Source: Nigrospora sphaerica
Lineage: Eukaryota > Ascomycota > Sordariomycetes > Amphisphaeriales > Apiosporaceae
Direction of reading: 5' to 3'
DNA length: 64,000 nt
Assembly: GCA_018287875.1 (NCBI GenBank)
Contig: JAGVVL010000025.1
Span: 2,356,001-2,420,000 of the forward strand
The notes under the pieces are model-generated. The model made no database searches, was not told the origin of the DNA, and saw only the letters and a program-made list of their open reading frames with translations. Each line of letters opens with the position of its first letter. Position 1 is the first letter of the stretch. Shown in pieces: positions 11,858 to 26,895 of this stretch. A program made the translations under genes and the position numbers.

Positions 11858-12579
11858 GGACGGCCTTTCCCCCACGGCCGGGTGGGGAGCCGGAGGATGG
11901 AAGTGGTATCTAACTTTGTGGGTCTGGAGAAGCGTATACGACTGTTGTGGGGATGGCACAAGGCGTTTTTCTTGGGGCTGAAGGGTCATGTTTTCCAAAA
12001 GGGTTAGGAATGGTACTACACGTAATTGAGACACTGGGTCCTGCCTTTTCGTTGGCATCTTGAAGTGACCTTGCCGCCTTGAAGTGCCGACCCTGGGTAG
12101 TGAGTGCATGTCACGGCGGCCACTCGTAGTATGGTGTTCGAACAGTATTCTGCACTGATGAAATATTCACACGGCATTTGAAAATCGCCAGGACATTCGA
12201 AGACTTGCTCCTCTCGTCCGTTGATAATGGATAGAATAGGATGTAAGTGAATTCCCGGGATCTTTGCTGGGCGAGTGAGGTGGGAAACTACGAAGTAGAA
12301 AGCCAATCAATAGTGGGGGCGCGAGGAAGGAGCGATGGCGGGGGAAGGGGAAGGTCCATACCTGCCCCGGAACCGCCTGTGGGATTTCCCTTGACCAACT
12401 TCCCTCATCCTCCATCCTCCTTTCTTCCTCGTGCGATAGCCCACGACATCCGGCGCGTCGAACCCCTTTCTTCTTCTTTTCCCCCTCCCCCCCCCTTCGC
12501 ATCTCCGGTCACGGTCCCCCCTCCACGACACACACGCGCTACTTTCTCTCTCTCTCTCTCCCTCTCTCTCTCTCTCGTC
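11858..12579. other. aar2-snf8 spacer with CT tract
   Basis: This 0.7 kb spacer holds the aar2 3' end and the snf8 promoter/leader. Immediately upstream of the snf8 ATG is a pyrimidine tract, a (CT)n run at about 12545-12576, typical of fungal core promoters and leaders. Confidence 0.6.
12545..12576. repeat. (CT)n tract abutting the snf8 start codon
   Basis: A nearly pure CT run with one CC interruption that ends four bases before the snf8 ATG. Confidence 0.9.
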
Positions 12580-13398
12580 ATGTCGCGCAAGGGCGTCGGG
12601 CTGGCGGCCTTTGACCGGTCGCGGCTGACGTCGGCGCAGTTCGCCTCGCACGGCAACAGCCTGCGCAGCACCAACGCGCAGGCGCTCGAGACGCAGCTGG
12701 CCGTGTTCCGGTCGCTGCTGCAGCAGTTTGCGCAGACGCACGCCAAGGACATACGGTCGAACCCCGCCTTCCGGGCCCAGTTCGCGCGCATGTGCGCCGC
12801 CATCGGCGTCGACCCGCTGGCGTCGTCGGCGGGCGGCGGCGCAGGCGGCGGCGCGGGCAGCATCTGGGCGCAGCTGCTGGGACGCAGCGTCAACGACTTC
12901 TACTTTGAGCTCGCCGTGCGCGTCGTCGAGGTCTGTAGCGCCACGCGCGGCGAGAACGGCGGGCTGCTGGGCGTGCGCGAGCTGCGCGAGCGGCTCGCGC
13001 GCGGGCGGCCGGCGGGCGCGCCCGACGTGACCGAGGACGACGTGCTGCGCGCCGTGGCGACGCTGCGGCCCCTCGGCGCCGGCTACGCCCTCGTCACCGT
13101 CGGCCGCCGCCCCTACGTCCGCTCCGTCCCCAAGGAGCTCAATACGGACCAGAGCGCCGTGCTCGAGGCTGTCCAGCTGCTCGGCTACGTCAGCGTCTCC
13201 ATGCTCATGCTCAACCTGCGCTGGCCCCGCGCCCGCTCCCAGACCGTCGTCGAGGACCTCGTCGGCGCCGGTCTGCTCTGGGTCGACAAGCAGGCCCCCG
13301 ACGAGTGGGAGTACTGGAGCCCCGGCTTCATGATGGCCAACGACGGCGGCGGCGGCACTACAGGTAGTAACGCCCCCGCCACCGCCACCAACGGCTGA
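12580..13398 (+). CDS. snf8: ESCRT-II subunit Snf8/Vps22
   Basis: Single exon, 272 residues, close to the usual length of about 250. The N-terminus has the conserved Gly-Val-Gly-Leu-Ala-Ala-Phe motif right after Met, then an amphipathic helical segment (Gln-rich, residues 30-60), then two tandem winged-helix domains (about 110-190 and 195-262). The second contains the typical LLGYVSVSMLMLNL and W-x-x-x-R-S-x-x-x-V-x-x-L pattern. In ESCRT-II Snf8 pairs with Vps36 and two copies of Vps25 and sorts ubiquitinated cargo into multivesicular endosomes; it also takes part in Rim101/PacC pH signalling. A Gly/Ala-rich insert (residues 85-95) is a small lineage-specific loop. The ATG at 12580 starts exactly at the conserved N-terminus. 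Confidence 0.93.
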   Translation: MSRKGVGLAAFDRSRLTSAQFASHGNSLRSTNAQALETQLAVFRSLLQQFAQTHAKDIRSNPAFRAQFARMCAAIGVDPLASSAGGGAGGGAGSIWAQLLGRSVNDFYFELAVRVVEVCSATRGENGGLLGVRELRERLARGRPAGAPDVTEDDVLRAVATLRPLGAGYALVTVGRRPYVRSVPKELNTDQSAVLEAVQLLGYVSVSMLMLNLRWPRARSQTVVEDLVGAGLLWVDKQAPDEWEYWSPGFMMANDGGGGTTGSNAPATATNG

Positions 13399-14941
13399 GT
13401 TGACCTCCCCGCCCTGGCGTCTTGAAATCGACTCGAGCACGAAACTTTGGGCCCGGCAAATCTCGAGTGACGTACGTTCCCCGACTGGCGTGGACGAATA
13501 CAGACATATGGGGAAGCGGAAATCCTCTTGCTATCAACTACTGGCCAGCCTATCCACCTTCTCGTCCGAAGACGGGGCGCCGCCGCCGCCGTGCCCGGCA
13601 GGGGGAGACGGAGGGTTGGGAAGCAAGCTATGCTCTAAACAGGCTCTCCTGTAGCTACCACGAACACGGGATATCGCGCCGCAACCAGGTACATTCTTCA
13701 ACTTACCTCAATGAGCCGGAGCCGACGCCGTGTCATGGGAGGAGGTGGTCTTGACTCGTCACATCCCCATTTTCTCCGTGACGGGGGCTAGGGAGACAAA
13801 CCCCCCCCCTCTCCTGGGTTCCCATCGACTCGAGCAAGGGAGCGCGACCGCGCCCGAGGAGCGGGGTTTCCCGCCCCCCTCGGCAAGGAGGGAAATGGAG
13901 GGTCTGCGGATGATGGCGGGCTCCTCCGCCAAACAATTCCTCGAATAACAACCACGGCGGCAGGCAGGCGTTTCGGAACACCGGGGGCCGAGTCGAACGA
14001 AGAAGGCTGTGTGGCCCCGGCCTGTATCCCAAGGAGCCAGCCCCCTCCTGAAAGACCCCGGGTAGATAGAACCTTCTCACCCATTTAGAGCAGCAGAGCA
14101 AGCAAGAGTATATATACATAGATATATAGATGTAACGGTAAATGCGTAACGGTTCAGTCGAGGACGACTTACCCATCACCACCATCATGATGACCCCCTC
14201 TTCCATAATACCTTCCTCGGACCCGACGGTATTCGCGTGACTGCTGGCCCCCAGACTATTGAGCGTGCGTCGAAAGCCTGGTAGTCTCCAGGATAGGAGG
14301 ACAACCAGGAGTCACGGATTAGAATCCGAACGCCTAGCCTCTTGATCATTATCTAACGATATAAATTGCGTCCTAACAAACTACCTGTTCCGGCATCGCT
14401 TTGCCAAATACGGACATTGCGTCACCTCCGGCGTAATGTGATACAACCATGGGCTCGTTGTAGAAAACATCAAAAACAGCTATCTAGCTCGCACCTGGGC
14501 CACAAAGGCACCGCAGATGGCGCAAAGCCGAGTGCAACCAAGTCAACGCGTCGCCTCAAGGCCGTTTGGGCCTGGGCGCCTTGGTTGTCGTGATCTGCAA
14601 ACCGCAATCCGTTCCACCCGTCGCAGTCTAGGGAGGAGGGAGCAAACAAAATCCGGGGGACCCTATCGTACTATGCCATATGCTTGCTGGTGCTCGCCGC
14701 CACCGCCCGAGCCGAGGCTGGCCGCCAGACACCGTCGTCATCGAGCAGCAACACGATGCGATGCGCTGTAGCATCAGGCAACATGAAATCCATGTCTAAG
14801 TGCAACCGAACCAATTCTAACCGACGCCGACTTTTGCTGTTGGTGCATGAAAAAAGCAGGGACAATAAAATGTCCGGTCATGACACACGGGGGGGTATCA
14901 ACCAATTTACGAAGCATCCTGCGACTGTGGCCGCCGGCCTT
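13399..14941. other. convergent spacer between snf8 and dbp2
   Basis: Both neighbours end here, so the region should hold two 3' UTRs. It includes an AT-rich segment with a TATATA stretch near 14108-14132. A tRNA-Arg-like relic on the minus strand at about 14276-14372 is discussed in the findings. No protein-coding frame is supported. Confidence 0.5.
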
Positions 14942-17484
<2,543 letters not shown>

Positions 17485-19732
17485 GTTGGTGTGATGGGAG
17501 AGCGTCAGGTTTGATGGGAAGACAGAGATGATTGTGCTGGTGGGAATACCAGGGAGCGCTGCGCAAACAAGTCGTTCCTCAACGACTTTCGGGTGTTTGG
17601 GGATCTGCGACGCGACTTCACACTGGGTTTCAATTAGATGTGGGAGGAAATAGAGAGAGAGGAAATGTCCGGGGCGGAAAATCCGAAAGTGAGGAAAGAG
17701 GATGGGGGAGGGTTGGGATGCTGATGAGACTGGGAGGGAATGGTTTTTTAGACAAACGGACAGTAGGTAGGCGGCCGGAAAAAATCAACAGAAGGCAAAC
17801 AGCGTCTCCGTTCCTGGCTGGACTGGGGTAGTTCCGTTAGGCGGAAGGGCGAAAAGAGAGCGAGGGAGAAAAAAAAAAACCCACTCAGGGAAGGCGAGCC
17901 CGGCCCATCCACCCAGGGCATTAGTCAAGCAAGCATACCTGGTCCGTGCGCTAGGTCCCTGCATTCACCACTGAAAACTGGAGAGGCTCGGTTCTTCAGG
18001 TTAGGTTGGATGCTGGCAAGCCAACGAACGCCCAGCCGGACCAGATGCGATCGCTAACAGTGGGTACTTTTCACGCTGTCCCGTTCCTCAAGGTACCTCC
18101 CAAACCAGGGCTCTCCAGGCAGCCAGGGCCTTCTCGCAGCCCGTGGTACAACTAGCACCAACTCCACCTGCACCCTTCAGGCTCTGCTACGGGAGCCAGG
18201 ACGGGGTTCTGCTCTACTGGGCAGGGGGAACGTCTTTGCAACCGCATCGTAGTTCCGTAGCGGTCTGTCGGTGGGGGTATCATCAAGGCTGCGATCCCTC
18301 AAGGTGCACGAAGACAATCCCATATCAGGTACCTCTCTTTCGGCACAGAACGTGCTGAACTCATGTTATCGGAGAAAAGCCATTCCAGGCCCGGCCCTGT
18401 TCGGTCCCCTGCTGCAGCTCCTGACACCGGCACCCGGTTTCTTTCCAACCAATTGCTAGGCTACCTGCATTTTTGCGCCCCTGTACACAGTACCACTAAC
18501 AGCAGCTGCTCTACGCCGGCAAGTCTGACGCTGTAAGATCAAGGGTCCGCTGTTGGGGCCGGTACAGCAGATCGGATGCTTTTCCTTGTCAGGCGCGAGC
18601 CGGCTTGCCGGCATTTTGGTACAGTACCTACTCGCACACTAAAGACATTGCCTCCGTATGGCAGGTGCGGTGGCGAGCTGGCGAGATAAAAAAAAACTAC
18701 ACACAGTACCTAAAAGATGGAGGCGGAACCTTCTCACCTGGACGGAATGAATGGGTCCAATTGATGTTGTGTATGTGGCTTTTGGTGGGACGCCTCGTCG
18801 GCAATCGCCTCCCGTACCACCAGGTCTGCCTCTGGTGTCAGAAAATGAATCGCGGACGGTGTCAGCGGCGTTCGCCCCCCCAGGATGAAGCACGCACACT
18901 CTCCGGATTGCATGAGATCGATGAGCTTGGCCAACAACTAGCCAGTTTAGTGCATTGCTGACTCACACTTTTTTCTCCGGGAAACTGGTAACTGCCAGTC
19001 GCATCTTCATTATAACCTCTCATGTGCATATCCGAACTGCAAGCAGGCAATGGTAAGACAGATAAAGAAGCGGCAGACATCTCTGAACTGTCCGTAATGG
19101 CAGATCTTTCTCGAAATCCCACATGCGGACCGAGACCATCGAATCTTTTGCCATCCATTTGCCAGCACATCTGGGGCGGTCAATCGCCCCCCGGTCCAGA
19201 TCCACACTTCCGTCGCCGCTAAGTCACCCATCCCATCCCTCAAGGGTGCTGGACAGCTCATCCTCCCGAAAGTTAGGGCCCAGATGCGAGGGCCTATTCG
19301 TACACAGGCCATGTCTCCTCCAGGGGTCATGGTGCTGGGCAGCGAGACCACCAACGAGCCTTGGCCGTGACATACTGACACCAGGGGCCAACCGCCTGTC
19401 GGCCGGCCTGAGAGGATCACAAGCACTGCGAGCGAGCCCGTCAGGCTGGTTATAACTCAGCAACCGCGTCAAGTGCGTCCTCCTCCGCCTGTGGCCCTAC
19501 CTCTCACCTTGGATACCCACCTAACCGGCCTGGCCCGGCGAAAGAGGCGAAGGGAGCGATATTGTAGTGGAATTTTTACGCAGCCGGGAACATGAGATGA
19601 CCACGGGTATATTCCTGCATCCTACGAATAGGCCCTCCGTCCCTGTTTCTTTTCTACCCTCTCGCTTTTCAATGGCATACGAGCTAGGGGCAAGCTTGCG
19701 GTCGTGCTGTGTAAATCGGGCCGTCGCGTTCT
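17485..19732. other. spacer between dbp2 and thi20
   Basis: Contains the dbp2 promoter/leader at its left end and the thi20 3' flank at its right end. I see no conserved protein frame, tRNA or repeat family. Confidence 0.5.
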
Positions 19733-21694
19733 TCATGACGAGGGAAACATTTCCCAGAAGCCGATTTCCATCTGAGCCCCGTCAGTACACCCGGCCAATA
19801 GAGGACGGCTGTGGCGATCACGTCTTACCTTGGTGGCGTGTATAAACACTTTGACCAGTTCCTCGACCTTCGAAGGGCTAAGTTCTCGGGCATGCCTCTC
19901 CAGCAGAGCGCTCCCTGTCTTCACGGCCTCGACGTAGTCGTCGGCCACGTAGTTCATGATCCACTTCCAGTAGGTGTTCTCGTCGCCCTTGTCCGTTTGG
20001 GGGTCGTCATGAAGCGCGCGCGCGATGGCGCCGTAGCCCAGGAGACAAGGCGCCAGTGCCATCTGCAATGCGAGCCAGTCGGACGACTGTCCGCAATCCA
20101 GCACATAACGTGTATATGCTGTGCACGCCTGGTGTTCCTCGGTTTCCTCGATCTGCTCTTTGGAAAGACCGAAAGAGGCACAGTAGTCAAGGTGCAGCTG
20201 CATCTCGTTGTGGATGTGCGTTACTATTCTGGCGCCCTTGGGTGGTATTAGCGTTGTCCTCATCAAAACACCCTAGAAAGGCCAGTAAAAGGCGAATGGG
20301 AGACGGGGTTCTTAATGAGCTCTCACCGCAGAGATATCCTCTATCGACTTTGCCTTGTAGGATGCCAGCGCATTCGCCCGGGCAAAGTGAACCAGGTAGA
20401 GATAGTCCTGGACCAGATAGTTCTTAAAAGACTCGAGGGGCAATTTGCCGCTTCCCAGGCCCAGCACAAAGGGGTGCGTGGTGAAGCGCTCCCAGACCGG
20501 AGCCACGTCGGGTCTATTCAGGAGGTAGTCTACGAAACGGTCGCTGGTACCGGTCAGCACTTCGCCACGCGCTGTTTTGGAGGAAACGGCTCACTCACGG
20601 TGCAAACGGCAATCGGTACGTGGAATGGAAGTGGTTGAGCGGGCCATTGCCTTCTCCGTATCCAGGCGCAAGTCGAATACCGGCCTCGACGTACTTGCAG
20701 GCAGCCCTGACCGACTCGACCGGGCCGAGGCCTAGGGACAAATTCGCCGCGATTGCCGAGGCCAGCGAGCAGCCAGTGCCGTGAGTGTTTCTTGACTTCT
20801 GGTAGACGTCCTGTATGCGTGTGACGCCCTCGCTGCCCACCAAAATGTTCACGACGATCTCTTTTTCCTCGTCCGTCTTGGCGATCTTTCCATCCTTCCT
20901 AAACGGCGTGTGGCCCCCTTTGATAAGAACCCATTCTGGACCCAACTCCCGAATGCGGCGGGCCATGGTCTCCATATCGTCTACCGTCCTGATCTCAGGC
21001 GGCTCTTTGCCATTCTCGGCGAGCAGCACCCGGGCTTCCGGGACATTTGGCGTTGCAATGAAACTCAACGGCAGCAGGAGAGTGCGTAGGTCTTTTACGG
21101 CATTGCTGTCAAGAAGCCGAGCGCCCGTTGTCGCCACCATGACCTGAAGCTCGTCAGTGACTTTGAACTCCTTGATCGACTGACACAGGAGGTCCACCAA
21201 CGTACGGGATCCAGAACGAGCCGTTTCACGTTATAGCCGATGAAGGCCTTGGCGACAGTTTCGATGACGGCCGTCGTGGCCAACATGCCTGGCAGGTCAG
21301 GGTCAGTCTCGAGGTTTCAGGTGGGCTGAGGCGTCTTCTATGCCCACCTGTTTTGACGACGTCGGGCTTGATGTCCTTGAAGACGGCATCGATTTGTTTC
21401 CGCACAAACTCGGCGGGCACGTGGTGGATGTCTTCCACGCCCAGCGTGTTCTGAGCTGTCAGTGCCGTGGTCGCCGTCATGGCATAACAGCCATGGGCAG
21501 CCATGACTTTCTGATCAGCTTCGATACCCCTGGACGAGCCAGGTTAGCTAGCCGTTGCTGGCCCGTCACGGCTGGGCGGAAGGGTAGGACACGCGAGCCA
21601 GGTCGCTGGCGGGGAGGACTTACGCTCCGCCGGAGCTATCCGAGCCGGCGACCACCAAGATCCTGGAGCGGAGCTGAGGATCGTGAGAGGTCAT
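19733..21694 (-). CDS. thi20: HMP-P kinase/TENA fusion, thiamine biosynthesis
   Basis: Seven exons on the minus strand: 21694-21624, 21529-21348, 21288-21206, 21143-20599, 20543-20327, 20236-19829, 19771-19733; 514 residues. Residues 1 to about 285 form a ThiD-type ribokinase-fold domain with GSDSSGGAGIEADQK at the N-terminus and the anion-hole motif HGTGCSLASAIA (Cys237). It phosphorylates hydroxymethylpyrimidine (phosphate). Residues from about 290 form a TENA/thiaminase-II helical domain with the nucleophile in MALAPCLLGYG (Cys430) and the catalytic acid in MEIGFW (Glu504). Yeast Thi20 has the same fusion and salvages degraded thiamine. Intron 4 uses the AG at 20544-20545, because the AG at 20572 would shift the frame. 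Intron 5 must end at 20237 to keep frame and has a CTAAT branch site. The last exon is only 39 nt and carries Glu504. No TPP riboswitch is visible upstream. Confidence 0.93.
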
Positions 21695-22840
21695 GTTGTT
21701 TCACTGGGTGCGGTAATGTGGGACAGGCCAGGGCAGCGGGCAAGTGTGGCCGGCTCGTGATCAGGTCGAAGGTAAGTAGGAACTGGAATTGGGACCAAAA
21801 CAAAAGGGCGTTGGGATGGGCACAACACAGCAGACAGTCTGCGATTTTGGGACGGCAATTAACTTCCCGCGAGTATTGCAAACAAGGCAACGCAGCGCGC
21901 GCAGGCGAAAAACACACGCGTAAAGCAACAGAAGAGGTCCGCTAAAAGACCACCTACCGCTCTGCTGCGACGCCAATCATGGAGATCTCTTCCATAGGGC
22001 GGACGATGTGATGCAATGGAAGACGAGAGATTTCCTGTCATCGGCATGCCAATCGGCGTTATTGCACGTTTGTCGTCCCAGAATCGCTCACTCAGCCCAG
22101 GCCCAGGCACCTTCCACTCCGGGCCCAGCGAGTAGTGGGTGGGTATGATTATGGGGCTATCCCAGTTGTAGTAGTACCTTTTGATTAGTGGCTGTTACGG
22201 GGAGTACACCCGATTTCGTAAACTTGTCGTCACAACGTCGTCGAGCCAGGGAGCTCCAATTTGGGCTCTATTTGTACGTACCTCGCATACCCAACTGGTG
22301 ACGACTGGTGAGTACATGTATTATGGAACTGCACGACGGATCGAATGTATCATCTCGAGGCCACTATCGGTAATGAGTAGGGCTACGAACGGCGGATGCA
22401 AGTAGTTGTGAACACAGGGCAGTGGATCGGGACTTTCAGGGTCACGGTAAGAGACCTCAGTGTGGGCGGGTGAAAGCGATTGGTGACTCCGGTTCGAGCC
22501 GGATCTTCCCCTCGGACCGGCGGGCCATCGCCACTCCCGGTCACAAACGCCGTTTGCGCAGAAAAATCGAGTGTACCTACATCGCAACGCCTACGCCGTC
22601 GGTAGGAATCCGCAGTGCCTGCCTCGCCTGCTTACCTACGCCTGTTGCCGGCCCAAGCTTGGCAACTTGAGAACAAGGACGAGCATATCCACCGTCTCGT
22701 GAGAACGCCAATTCTGCCCCTCCCCCCTTCTTATGCCAACCACGCAAATGGAGCCAACGAGCCCAAAAAATGTCTGCTTGCGCGGCTCGCCTCACATCGT
22801 GGCTAGGGGCCTATCCAGAATCAAATGCTGCTCGCCCGTT
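21695..22840. other. thi20 promoter region and rictor 3' flank
   Basis: Spacer between the thi20 start and the end of the rictor gene, both on the minus strand. It should hold the thi20 leader/promoter. No conserved frame. A B-box-like GGTTCGAGCC near 22489 has no matching acceptor stem. Confidence 0.5.
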
Positions 22841-25800
22841 TCATACTGAGAAATTGTGCGTCGTCATCGCATGGTTCTCCAGCTCCGAGGGATCGCTGAT
22901 GCTCCTTTGTCGTTCCGTCTTCTGTTCATCCCCAGAGCTGCTTTCGACCTCGTCCGCGCTGTCGTCTCCGAACACAATGTTTCTCAGAACGCTCTTGTCA
23001 AACAGCTCAATGATCATGTGCCGGTCGCCGAGCCGGTAGTGGTGGTTCTCCAGCAGCGAGTATACCCGTTTGAAGAGGCTGGCCTGCCGGAACCCCGGCG
23101 CCTTCTTCTGCCTCAGCGTGAGCAGCTCTTGTTTGGCCTTCTTGTAGAGCACCATGTTGCCCAGCTCCGTCATGAGCTCGAGGATGCGCTGGTTCGTCTC
23201 GTCTGCGTCCTTCACCACGGCCGGCGGAGGCTGCACAATAGTCTTCTGCGTGTCGGGCAAAGAAGCCGACAGCACTCTTTCATGCTGCCACGGCTGGAAC
23301 GAGAGAAACCTCGAGAGGCTCGTCGGCAGGCAGAACCCAAATGACGTTCCCAGATGTGTCGTATTGGAGTCCCACCCATGCTCCGAGAGTATCTCTAGCC
23401 CATGAACCGACCTCGATATAAGGCCCAACACAAAGAAGGCCGTCCCCCGCAAGCTCATGACCTCGTGCGTCTCGGCAATCTTGACGATATGTTCCACCAC
23501 ATCCGTCGATTCCAGGAAGGGGGCGCCGAGCTCCATGGAACCCACGTTGCCCACGGCCCACATGCACCCCTTGACCTTGGTCATCAACTCATTGTCGTCC
23601 GCCAACATGCCGTATTCGGCAATGGTGGATGCGAACTCTTCGAAATGACCCTTGTCCTCGAGAAGCTTGCAGCCTTCGGTGGTGCGCGTCAGCTCGCGGT
23701 AGAAGTGAGGTGGGACGTGGCTGTCATGGTCTGCTTCCATCTCGTCTTCGTAAATGCTCAGCCGGTGGGGTTGGTCGTCCGGGTTCTCGAGAAAAGACCT
23801 CGCAAGGCTCGCTTCGATGAGGCTTACATACGCATCGTTGCGTCCGAGGAACCAGTCGTCCATCTCGTTGCTGATGTAGTCGAGACCGTCGAGGTAATGG
23901 TAGCCGATCGAAGTGGAGAGGAACCGAAGCAGCAAGGGCGCTCCGATCTCGCCCAAATGGTCCAGTGCCGGCCGGCACTCCACGATATACTCGAGAAGGT
24001 GCTTGCTGTTGCATGCCTTTTCTAGAATCTTGACTGCCGTAGCGCACACCTCGACTTCCGGGTCGTAGAGCTGCGTCACCAGGAGTTGGATGGCCCATTT
24101 CGAATCCGATATGACCTGTCCGGACTGGGTAACCCGCTGCTTAATCGCGTACTTCCTGAGGACGTTGGTCGCGTGGATGCGCATGTCCTTGGTGCCGGCC
24201 GTCAGAGCCTTGGACAAGAGGACGCGTGGGTGGCCCTGTAGACTGTAGTCGAAGTTCGTCAGGAGGAGTTTGATCAGGTCTGGCCGTTGCTTCAAGTCCA
24301 CGATGTGGTACATCATGTTAAAGAACTTCCATCTCTCCAACATCTGCAGTCCCTTCTGTTCGCTGGTCAGGACGCCGAGCATGGGGAAGTAGCCCCCGCA
24401 CAACGTGTCTGTAAGGTTGTCTTTCGAGAACATGGGATATTGGGCCGTGAGACCACTTGTCTGTCATGACGGGTAAGCACTCTGGTCCTGTGGTATTTCG
24501 AAAGAATGAGACTTACGGGGTCGCATTGCGCCAAACATTCGGCGAGTTGTCTGAGCATCTTGTTGTCGACCAGATATTTTCTCCCTTCCGAGCTCTGCAG
24601 GAGCGTGTGCATCAGAGCACAGCCCACCCTGACGTACTTCTGCGTGTTGCGCGTGCTCTTGTAGGCCGAGAAGCGGTACTTGAAGGGACGGTAGAAACTC
24701 ATTATCCGCTTCACGAATTTGGATGCCTTGATGGCTTCTTCTAGCCGCTTGCCGTTGGTTAAAGGACCCTCAATAATTCGGAGAACGACGTCCCATCTCC
24801 ACTTCAGGGGGTTGGAGCTTCCCAACACACCCGAATCGATGAGCAGCTGCCGGAAAGTAGCATCGTCGGTGTTCAGGGAGGAAGGGTGCTTCGGTGCGTC
24901 TTCGATGGATGCTATGCCCTCCAAAGCGCTACTTGATGGCAGGCTGCCCGGCGTAAAGCCCGAGGGCGAAGATCGGTAAAGCGTACGACTGACGCTACTT
25001 ATTTGGTAGACGACGCCCGTGGCATTGAAGCGCGAATCCTGGTTGAACTCGACAGCGGCGGAGAACAGCTCGGGAAGGAGTTGCAGCTGACTGCTCCACG
25101 CCGGAGGAAGGAGCCGGCTGGCGAGCTTGAGAACCTCGCCGATCAAGAGTGTAGTCTTCCGTTTCAACGGCTGGTTCTCATTGTCCTGCGCGACCCGCAG
25201 GAGGTTTGGCATCATGCCGGCTTTGACGAGGATGGCTAGTAACAGCGCAGTGTAGTGCTCCACAAAGTTCTGCTCGGCGCCTTCGTCCTCGTAAGGTGCT
25301 TCCTGCTTGACCACACTGGCCGTCTTGAGAGTCGCGACTCGGCCGTAGGTTGTCAGGCGCCTCCCCGCGAGAAAGGACGTCGCCCACGCCGGAGGCTTGA
25401 TACGCAACAAGGAATAGAGCAAGTCAATCACTGTCTCCCGGATCCCGGCGTTCGGCAGCACCAAGCTGGACACGAGAGAGCTGATGGCGCGAAAGTTGTA
25501 CATGGACAAGGTCATGAGGCCCGACCATGACTTCAAAGCGGTGGCGATAGCTCTTGAGTTCTGCTTGACTACGCCCTCATAGGAGAAGAGGGCGTCGGTG
25601 AAGGCGGTAAACATGACTTCCAGCTCGTAGCCAGCGCGCAGATACTTGCGCGTTTGTGGTGCGTCCAGCAGATAGAGCAAGGTGGATGCGAGCGACTCAG
25701 GAGCTTTGTATGTTCCTTCGGCGAGGGCTTCCGAGAGAGGCGTGATGCCCCCGCATGCCGAGAGGAGGGCTGGGTCTCGCAAGAGGATCTCGGCCAGTGT

Positions 25801-26895
25801 TTCGATGCATATGGGCCGGAGTCTATCTTCGGGATGCTCGGCCACGGAGGCAATGGTGCGCACCACCGCTCGGGATACCTCGCGTACTCCGTCCTTGACG
25901 TCGAGGAAGGCGCGCACGAACTTGAGGGCCTGCTCGCGCTCTACGTCGGCCTTGCGGTCCTTGGCCAGGGAAACGACGACCATGTAATCGGTGTTCAAGT
26001 CGCGGATCTTCTTGAGCGAGGTGATGTCGGATATGGCGTAGCGTATCATGCGGTAACCGGCGGCCACGACCTCTCGGCTGTCGCTCAAAAGCATGACTTG
26101 CATCCGGTCGCCGAAGATGGACCACACCAAGTCGTACTTGAGGGTGGGGTGTCTCCTAAACAAATCGACCAGACTGTTCGCTCGGCCAACGTAGTACTCG
26201 GGAGTGAGCCCCTCGACTTCCAGTGCCTGCAGTACTTCGGCGAGAGCAAAGCTGGGTGACTGCTCGGCAATGTCGTCAACTTCGGAACCGCCTCCGCTCC
26301 GCGAAACACTCTGAGGGGAGCGCATGCCATTGTTAGAGAAGGCCTCGGTCCGGGTCCTATTGGGGCTGGCAGGGGCGACTTTCTGCCGCTGGGCATCCGT
26401 GAGCTTCTGCTTGAGGTCCTTGATCCTCTGGTTGGATGAGGTCAGCTCGGCTTCCACGCGTAGCCTCTGGTCCTTTGTTTGCTTGGCCTTCTTGAGATTT
26501 AAAGCTTCTAGCAGGTTTTCACTGCCTTCCTTGATCTTCAGCTCCCGGGTCAACGAGTCCATCAGCGATTGGATGGTCTCGCTGGGCGACACATGGTCGT
26601 CCTCGTCGACCTTCTCCAAGTTGTAGATGTCGGCCCTGGACCCCGCGCGCGACGCCGTCATCTGGCTTCGGAGGTCGGGATTGAAGCTGCCTTGGGCGGG
26701 GGTAGTGCCCCGCGAGGGTGCGAAGGGCACATTTGCCGTGGTGGCGGACCGGCCGGCCATGCTCGGGGCCCCGGGGGGAAGTTGAAGGCCATCGCGCTCG
26801 AGGCTCGGTCGGCCCGTGGCAATGGACGAGTTTGCCGATGGAAGCGGCTGGGGGGCCAGCGTCTTTTGTGTTGGCGTAGAGCCGGTGCTTAGCAT
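22841..26895 (-). CDS. tsc11: TORC2 subunit Rictor/Tsc11 (Ste16/AVO3)
   Basis: Two exons on the minus strand: 26895-24517 and 24460-22841; 1332 residues, usual for the family (about 1300-1450). Residues 1-60 are disordered. About 70-130 form an acidic then coiled-coil segment with LLEALNLKKAKQTKDQR, strongly conserved in fungal Rictor. The remainder is an armadillo/HEAT-like helical solenoid (Rictor N, middle and V regions), including YFPMLGVL, GLQMLERWKFFNMMYHI and RGTAFFVLGLISRS. Rictor/Tsc11 is a scaffold of TOR complex 2 at the plasma membrane. It supports phosphorylation of AGC kinases (Ypk/Gad8-like) and thereby actin polarity and sphingolipid homeostasis. The single intron (24461-24516, 56 nt) keeps phase 0 and restores the conserved DP-TSGLTAQYP junction. 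The codon 15 positions upstream in frame is GTG, so 26895 is the first usable ATG. Confidence 0.93.

Noticed and set aside
20544..20598. Alternative acceptor at 20572 for thi20 intron 4
   Set aside because: It would make a 27-nt intron, too short, and break the reading frame before the TENA domain; the AG at 20544 keeps frame and yields the conserved PDRFVDYLLNRPDV-type join.
21695..22000. Possible TPP riboswitch upstream of thi20 (GACCTGATCA on the minus strand near 21755)
   Set aside because: The partner CTGAGA element and the conserved GGATAATACCAGCG-like part are absent in the expected order.
22470..22520. B-box-like GGTTCGAGCC with a 5-bp T-stem
   Set aside because: No matching acceptor stem, A box or anticodon arm can be drawn upstream.
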